DNA of 64,000 bases from Prosapia bicincta (taxonomy: Eukaryota; Arthropoda; Insecta; Hemiptera; Cercopidae). Below are positions 57,051 through 64,000 of this stretch, piece after piece. Position 1 is the first letter of the stretch, and the number at the start of each line of letters is the position of its first letter. Position numbers and translations under genes: made by a program. The notes below the pieces were generated by a model. It saw only the letters and a program-made list of their open reading frames with translations, was not told the origin of the DNA and ran no database searches. The stretch is taken from assembly GCA_036971475.1 (NCBI GenBank), contig JBAIZL010000006.1, positions 56,934,898 through 56,998,897 on the forward strand, given 5' to 3'.

Positions 57051-57400
57051 TCAGGCTTTTTTAACCTCTGCCACACTAAGGTACGATGGGGGTTGTGAAA
57101 AAATTTGAAGGACAGCTTCCGATTCTAAAACAGGACATTTCCTTGTAAACTCCTTCCACTCACCTTTTGAATCTCGCAACTTTTCAGTTCGTATAGAACT
57201 TTCAGGAAAATGTTTTATGCAAACGGCAGAGTATTTGGTAGGTACCCAGTTGTCATGAGGAATATAGCCACTTTTTACATAGTTCTTCATTTGTAGAAAA
57301 CTTGAAAACTATAACATACGTTTCATCTTCAATCTTATAGTTGCTTTTGCAGCTAGAAACACAGCATTTCAAAAAGCCAATGTTTCTAATCTCAATAAAC
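57051..57400 (-). pseudogene. THAP zinc-finger domain remnant
   Basis: C2CH zinc-finger DNA-binding domain, as found in P-element-like transposases and their host derivatives. The first ligands are in one frame near 57350 (KCCVSSCKSNYKI, then FKFSTNEELCKKW). After a one-base shift at about 57265 the second frame has DNWVPTKYSAVCIKHFPES, with the Cys and His of the C-x2-H pair. It ends with FSQPPSYLS, like the THAP proline box region. The frame then stops at 57051 without a transposase catalytic part. It lies just outside the Polinton-like block, so it may be an independent transposon relic or the first exon of a decayed host THAP gene. Confidence 0.72.
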
Positions 57401-57410
57401 CACTGTTTGG

Positions 57411-59169
57411 TTAGCTTATTATCACTGCCGTTATAACATTTCTACTTTATTTTATTAAACTAAAACAAAGTAAACTAACAAATTTACGTGAATGTGTAAA
57501 TAAAAATACTTTAAACACTTATAAAACAATTACACCCTTGTGTATACAACAATGAACATGACCTGGCTAGAGACTACTGAAAACTGTTGTTTGAAATGTT
57601 GCCTTTGATGTCCTGTTGCCAGTTTTTAGTACTACAGCCTTCTACTGGAGGCAGCCCTGGTATAAGCAATAATATTCATAAGTAGTTTTCATTTATTTAA
57701 ACAAATGCATGATAAAATTGTTGATGTATTGTATTTGTGTTGATTTATTTTTTGCAAAAATTGTGTACAAGAACTTTTGAAAAAATAGCTTTCACCACTT
57801 TTAATGTCAAGTCTTTCTTCAATTAAATTTTTTTTTCACCCACATCATATATTTCTAAAACAATTCATATTACCCACAATATTCCTTTTCACCCACATCA
57901 TATACATCTAAAACAATTTCATATTACTTTTGGTTTCTGCAAGCCATTGGAGTAATTGTTCATAGTCTGAATCAGACATTGAACGCAAATTAAAACTATT
58001 TCATAAAAGATAAAAGTCACATAGTTAATGGAACGGATTATTATTGTAATCCAAGCAAAATTAAAAATACATGAAATTTTGAGATGTTTTTGTTTTGAGC
58101 ATTGCTAATTAAATCACAGTAGTGGCTAAACAAAGGAATTGTCAGTTCTAATTCTCAGTGCTCTGCCTTCATTCCTCTAAACCCTAGTTATAAATTAGCT
58201 CTGCATTCACTGTTCTACTTGAAATTTTAAATAGGAAGTTATACAAATAATTGAAGGTAATCAACTTATTCTCTCTCTTCTAAAACATTTCTTTTAATAT
58301 GCAGATATGTTTTTTATTTTCTTCTCTTTTTTGTAGAATTTAACTTCAATTGTCTCTTCTATTGGTCAGGTTTCACTCTTGGTCAAGAGGACCTTTTCTT
58401 ATAATACAAACATTTTCAGACGTCAAGAAGACAGAATTTATCCTTCTCCTTGGTGAGTTCATCTGAACTGCAAAACATTTGACACTACGGATATAAACAG
58501 GTTTAATTTTTAATTGTATACTTGTTAATTTTTTAATTCATGGATTAAAGTAGGTCTAAGTAGTTCTAAAGTAGGTCTCATGCTACTACAATCAAAGGTG
58601 GCCTTCTAATAAAATTAGTTATTTTTGTTGCAACTTTCTCAACTTGAAGTTATTAACGCTTTACCAATCCCAACACTTGGTTCTCCAAGACAAATACTTT
58701 AAAAAGCATTTGAAATTATTTATTCAATTACTAGTTAAAAATTGGTTACACAGTTCATATTTCAAGTTTCTTTTCTCATTTCAACACAAACAGTGCACCT
58801 TTAAAATAAAATTTAGATGTAAATTCAATAAGAATTAAACATTGGGTCTTGTGAAACTATAAGCAGTGTTCTTTGTTACTAGAAGCACATGGTAAAAATT
58901 TATAGGTGTAAATTTGAGCTTTAAGACATCTCTTAAACAATAAAAACAAATTTTGTTACTGTATTAAACATTTAATTAATTTTTATTTTAAATGTTATTG
59001 TTTTTTACTTCATTTATATACAGATAAAGAACTTAGTAACTTCACTTTAGTATTTCATCATTTTCAAAATTTCATTTACTGTAATAATAATTTAAGTTTC
59101 AACAAGTGAGTTATACAAAAAGGTATACTTATAAAATATAAGTAATTCTTTTCATTTGTCCATCTTCAC
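57411..59169. other. AT-rich intergenic region
   Basis: Contains a 53-bp tandem duplication at 57836-57930. A 64-codon open frame at 58644-58838 has no recognisable motif. No RNA gene or mobile element seen. Confidence 0.5.
57836..57930. repeat. 53-bp tandem duplication
   Basis: tcacccacatcatata at 57836 and again at 57889, each followed by tctaaaacaatt and catattac. Confidence 0.85.
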
Positions 59170-59174
59170 GTGAG

Positions 59175-59605
59175 CTACTAGTAATCACTAAACACTATTA
59201 AATGTTTTGAAACTTGCCTATAGTAGCACTTTGTTTGTTGAGGACAGCCGTTTCGGGAGATGTGTCCCATTGTCAACTCAGACCATAACTTGAAATAACC
59301 AACGCTACACAACCGAACAATACGAAATATACAGAGACTTCAAACTACACCCTACACACATACTCAATACACAATTACATTACAACTCACATACACTTTT
59401 TGACATCATAACTCCTAAAACACACAAAATCCACCCACACCACCATAATATCCCACCTCTCACCCTAACCTACATAAACCTTGAGATCTGTTACGGTCTG
59501 AGTTGACAATGGGACACATCTCCCGAAACGGCCGTCCTCAACAAACAAAGTAAGTGCTACTATAGGCAAGTTTAAAAATATTTAAAAGTGTTTAGTAGTA
59601 ATTCT
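59175..59605. mobile_element. Penelope-like relic with inverted ends
   Basis: Two copies of an ~110-bp sequence face each other: 59175-59286 on minus and 59494-59605 on plus. The shared core is gtctgagttgacaatggg, acacatctcccgaaacgg and cgtcctcaacaaacaaag. The ~200-bp interior is C/A-rich like Penelope coding strands but has no open frame. Each copy has a hammerhead-like layout: stem I TGAG/CTCA, a degenerate core TTGACAA, stem II GGG/CCC, GAAA and a palindromic stem III acggccgt before TC. The core changes suggest loss of activity. Confidence 0.6.
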
Positions 59606-61207
59606 TTTGTTGATCATTTCATTAAAATATTAATTGTTATTTTTTTACTATAATCTTGTCTGGGCTTTCTGTTTCATTTAAAATTTTAATAATCTCAATC
59701 AATATGAGGCAAAGGCAAACTTGTTATTCCTCGATTTAGTGCATAACATATACATTATAGGCAATGGCTCTATACCAGAACCTATAACAAAGAGCATTTA
59801 CAGTATACACAAGAGCTTCAAACCCATTCAAGAACTTATGTAAAATTATTAATCTAATGATTAATGATTAATAAGATTCACCAAACGTAATTCAAGAAAA
59901 TTCAAGAATTATGTAAAATGTTCCCCTGATAAAAGGAAATCAAAGTATTAATTGTATCATCAAAATTAAAACATAATTTATTAAATTCTTTTATCCTTTG
60001 AATACAAAATCAATAAAAAAAGAAGTGAATAACAAACCTTTTCGATTGCCAACAACTTGCCTTCTTTTTTGATACCTTACTTCACTGGATCAGTTTAAGA
60101 CTGTACCAATTCAAAGGAAGTGTTTAGTTATTCATTCACTGACCTGAGCAACATACACAAGTTCCAGTACTTTCAAAATTCATTAAAGGGTGATGAATTA
60201 AACATAATCTCTACTTGTCTCACTCAACAATTCCCTAATTGCTTATTAGTCTCTACAGAGACTCTATGATGACCCACATCAACTAACATATTACCATTTT
60301 AAGCATCACAATTTCACTAGTATGAACAAAACCTCTCTCAGCCAGCTCAGGCACTTTCTTTCAACTCATTCTAATGCAGTGCCTTATAAACACTGAACTG
60401 TTCTAATTTAATCGACTTTCTTCTCTTTCAGATGGCTGACAGCAATCAATAGATTTAGTTATTTTAAAACTCACTTGACTACCTCTAACACAGCATTTTA
60501 TGAGGCTCTGTTTAAGTTTGTGACAAAACGGCTATGTAGCTCTTACAGCTTAACCACATATATCAAATACCAAGGGTAGTCTCTGCCACTCACTAATACT
60601 AATGTAGCAACGGCTTTGTCTGGCTCTTTTGCACACTTTCGACCACTGCCCCCCCTACACACCTAATGGCAGTCAAGTACATAAATGACCATACACATCA
60701 CGTCCTTCCATTTCTTCTTCAGGGACTGACTGGCAGTCCTCCGACCACTTGTTTCTTCCGTACTGGTGCTCATAACACATTTCACTGTAATATCTTCATA
60801 TCTCTCAATTTCTGAACATCACCATCAAGCAAAACAACTCCAGAGTTGCTTTAGTTAAACAGACAAACATTTCCAATCTTAATGTACATCAACCAAAAAT
60901 ATGGTAACACTGTAAAAAACAACATAATATGGTCCTGCATGAAGACATACACTGTATGTCAAAGTTAAGAAAACATAGTTTGTGACTGTGCAAAAACACA
61001 GTTTTGGTCAAGCTTTGTATTAAAAGAGAGGGAAGCAGTTGTGCAGCGATAGAAAGGATGGAACGCTGTAAGAGTAGTGGGAGGGCACTGGTGTAGACCT
61101 AACATACCACTCTCATACGGTAACATTTCTGCACTCATTGTGACTGTGTAATAAGTGCTTCTTTAATTAAAACAGTATTTTTCAGTACTAGTATACCCCA
61201 ACTAAAG

Positions 61208-61435
61208 ATGGGACGTTTAATAGGCAAAGATGTGCCATTTAGAAGTCAATCTAAATGCATTATTATGAATGTATTTAGAAACATTTCACAAGAAAATCCT
61301 GATTTTTCATGCTCTCTGTTGAATATCTGTTGTAAAACTCGACCCAAAGGAATAAAAAAAGCAAATATTGATAATTTTAAAAACTCTGCAATAATTTTCA
61401 AAATAATGACAGTAGTAGTGATGAAGAGTCACTGA
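61208..61435 (+). pseudogene. Possible N-terminal fragment of a transposase-like protein
   Basis: 75 codons starting MGRLIGKDVPFRSQSKCIIM and including KGIKKANIDNFKNSAIIFKI. The start resembles the opening of insect transposon proteins that begin MGR-x-GKD and continue into a helix-turn-helix. No catalytic domain follows; the frame closes at 61435 and the next 150 bp contain no continuation I can read. It may equally be a chance open frame. Confidence 0.22.
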
Positions 61436-62109
61436 ATGAAAGGGAGGATTCTGTTGAAATAGACAATGCCATTCAGCCATTAAATTAACTCAATTGGGAT
61501 TGATATTCCTTATTCTATGGTTTTTCCACACCATAGGTGTATGAGGTCTATCTCTATGGGAGCCTCTTCCTAAAAGAGTGACCCCTGTCAATGTTGAAAG
61601 GTTTTACATTTCCTTGGGGGCTTTTACGTTTCCTTGGGGCTTTTACTAATGTCTACTGGCCACAAAAATTTAAAAGGAAACAGAAATCATAAATAAACAA
61701 GATGATACATTTTCTTGTTAATAATCAAGAAGAATCAAATTTATAGTGTGTAGAGCTTTTGGTTTAAAAGTATTCACCTTATAGTTACACAGTAGCTTGA
61801 CGGGGACTGTAAGGGTAGACAGTGAACAAATGTTTTGTTTATCTAACAAATGCTTCAGGTAGAAGCATAACAGTGCCAATCTGCATGGCAAAGCTGACAG
61901 AGTGGAAATGACTGTGAACACACGCATAAACCTACAAGCGCATCTCACATCCATCCTTCTTAGATGGCCAGACTTCACCCCTCCCACTCCAACCTGCACA
62001 AAAACAAAACTAAGCTTTCTTAACTTGGACAAGCACTACTTCTTAATGACAATATCAATCGTGACACCACTCAAGGCTGAAAATTCCTTACCATTCATCG
62101 GTTAAGAAA

Positions 62110-62340
62110 AACTATTTTACTGGAGCACCTTTCATTGGAAAATCTCTTTTTTGGGATACTTATTCATAGAAATTCTAGCTAGACTATATCTCACTGAACT
62201 CTTACTGCGCACCTCTCATTTGAAATTTGTTTGCTGCTGAGCTACTCTTCCTGCAAACTTTTTTTACTGGACCTCTTTTTCCTAGAAACTTTCTTGCTTG
62301 GTCACCTTTTATTGGCCAACCACACAGCCTTTTTTATAAT
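62110..62340. repeat. Weak, degenerate ~30-40 bp tandem repeat
   Basis: A loose pattern of actgga(g)cacct, then ttt and ggaaa or agaaa, then tt, recurs about six times with much divergence. Confidence 0.35.
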
Positions 62341-63026
62341 TTGCCTTCCTCTTTGTTTGTCTTGCTAGGCACTTCCCTCATCCATCTTTAGGACTCCATC
62401 AATAATATGAACTCCTGTTACAGAAGGGGCTAGCCTCAAACTTTCTTCTTATTTTAATTTAAAATTTGTTTTTCTAGTATTGTAATGTTTGGGCCCTTTT
62501 TACTGGGGGTAAGTATTACTTTTATTTGAAAAATGTTATTATTAATTGCTTATTACCAACATAATTAATTTTACTTACCAGGGTTCTAGTTCTATGCCAC
62601 AGCTCAGGCAATTACTGTCTGTCTGGGACGCTCTTCTATCTTGAAGGTAGAACTAGGTTACTTATGAAATAAGTATTGAAAGTTTTAAAATACAAAGTAT
62701 ACAATTTATTAATCAATGACAAATTAAAAAAGAACAAATGACACCAATGTGTCGAGTAATTAACCTTTAATTACTGCTAACTATTCCATACATATTTTAA
62801 TTACTTGTTAACTTTTCAAATTTACATATATCGAGAAAATAGTAACTTAAGTTTTCCAATTTAATTTTAGAAATGAATATTCAAAGGACAATTTCTACTG
62901 TTCATGTGTTAATCTTTTATCATTTAAAATTCAACTTAGTTAACATTAAAATACATTTTCTTTATTATTATCTAAAACGTACCTGGTTGTGCACATTACT
63001 TGTAAAACACTATAACACATACCATT

Positions 63027-63087
63027 AAACACTGCACATCGCTTTTGTACTCCTTAACACTGCACATCGCTCTTGCAATCAGCGCTC
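63027..63087. repeat. ~31-bp tandem duplication
   Basis: aacactgcacatcgctttt followed after about 31 bp by aacactgcacatcgctctt. Confidence 0.85.
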
Positions 63088-64000
63088 TTAAACAAAAATG
63101 ATATAAGCTTTTACTTATTTGAAACACATAAATAATTGCTTCTGACTTCTTCTTTAGTTGAGTTTATAAAATTTGGTACCGGCCTTGACATCTTAAATTT
63201 TGAATACTGGAAGCTTACTAATTTCTAAGATATGTCCGAAAATGCCATCGTGTCCGTCTAGTTCGAAGACTTTTAGAGAAGTGCGGTCGTTGCAAGAACA
63301 AGCTAACTGAAATTTTCAAACCAACTCCCACCCTTATTTATATGTATGAATATTCTGATTGGTTTGCAGGTATCACCTCATGCTTACGTCACATGGCGTG
63401 ATGTGCTTAATTACCTTAAGTTACTAACTCGTACAATATTTTTCAATTTCGCCCGCTAGGAGCGCTTACTACCTACGCTAGATTCACAATGTGCACCAAG
63501 AAAACAAATTTTTTTTTTTTATATATATTGGGACGATATAATTATTAAATAAAAATTAAATATATAAATGAATTTATATGTAACACCTTCTTTTTAAGAG
63601 TGTTACATTATCTATAATAATTCTGCCAAAGACTACTGACCCTACCTTCATGCACTCTTTCTCTGTACATACACGAAACGTTCCACCAATCAACTTCCTG
63701 ATCCTTACTTGAATTGACCAAGTTAGATTGACCTCAATTTGGGTGATATGGTTTTCTGTCATATATTAAGAGACAAAGCACACCCTAGGATAAAATGTAT
63801 TAAGAACATTTTGCCTTTAATAATGCTTTTGGGTGAGACTTTTGGGGACCATTCCTGAATCTCGAATCTTCTCTGGAACAACTGCATGTTTTTCTCCCTC
63901 AGTGGGATCCTGTTCAAGATTGCTTACATGACTTCTGAGAGACTATGGAAGTTTGCCCAGTCACTACATAATTTTGGGGAACAGCTATGTAAAATAAGTT

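Larger units (their letters stand above)
59606..64000. other. AT-rich region, nothing firm
   Basis: Apart from the weak items listed separately (61208-61435, 62110-62340, 63027-63087), I see no gene, RNA or mobile element. Open frames at 61718-62032, 61902-62105 and 63574-63762 are short and unrecognised. Confidence 0.5.

Overview
The window looks like an AT-rich, transposon-dense arthropod (probably insect) nuclear genome. The evidence is the mix of elements: two BEL/Pao LTR retrotransposons, a Jockey-clade LINE, Penelope-like remnants, a Helitron fragment, and a decayed Polinton/Maverick (adintovirus-like) element, all in intron-style, AT-rich DNA with long (TA)n tracts. No species can be named, and I see no complete ordinary host gene.

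Layout. 1-6870: a near-identical inverted repeat (arms about 2.35 kb, the left one cut by the window start) around a 2.2-kb spacer holding a broken Helitron N-terminal ORF; each arm carries a 43-bp minisatellite. 6871-17200: AT-rich DNA with a minus-strand series of small exon-like segments. Five tandem copies of a ~280-bp unit (7041-8290) each carry a splice-site-bounded segment, and further exon-like pieces at 10.4, 10.8, 11.7, 12.7 and 17.1 kb have mutually consistent intron phases. 19092-26095: BEL element 1 (minus strand) with 5-bp target duplications. 26.1-30.8 kb: AT-rich DNA, a (TA)n tract and a Penelope-like reverse transcriptase fragment.

30.9-56.7 kb: a degenerate Polinton-like endogenous virus. 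On the plus strand: a possible hemopexin-like gene, a dUTPase, an unknown gene and a protein-primed type B DNA polymerase. Converging on the minus strand: packaging ATPase, a DUF8207-like protein, a coiled-coil protein, a phospholipase A2-like protein, an adenain-type protease, minor and major capsid proteins and two unknown ORFs. It is broken by stops and frameshifts and by four nested insertions: BEL element 2 inside the polymerase (35749-43384), a Jockey LINE inside the DUF8207 gene (50647-55208), a ~0.9-kb unknown insert (about 49290-50189) in the same gene, and a palindromic Penelope-like insert in the ATPase (about 56166-56411). I found no integrase for it.

56.7-64 kb: a THAP-domain remnant, an inverted-repeat Penelope-like relic at 59.2-59.6 kb, and mostly featureless AT-rich DNA. 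The Polinton genes once worked together for virion assembly and protein-primed replication; BEL and LINE genes serve only their own transposition. The most novel items are the exon-duplication array, the Polinton cargo (dUTPase, hemopexin-like), the UGA-CUA gag/pol junction of BEL element 2, and hammerhead-ribozyme-like motifs in the Penelope relics.
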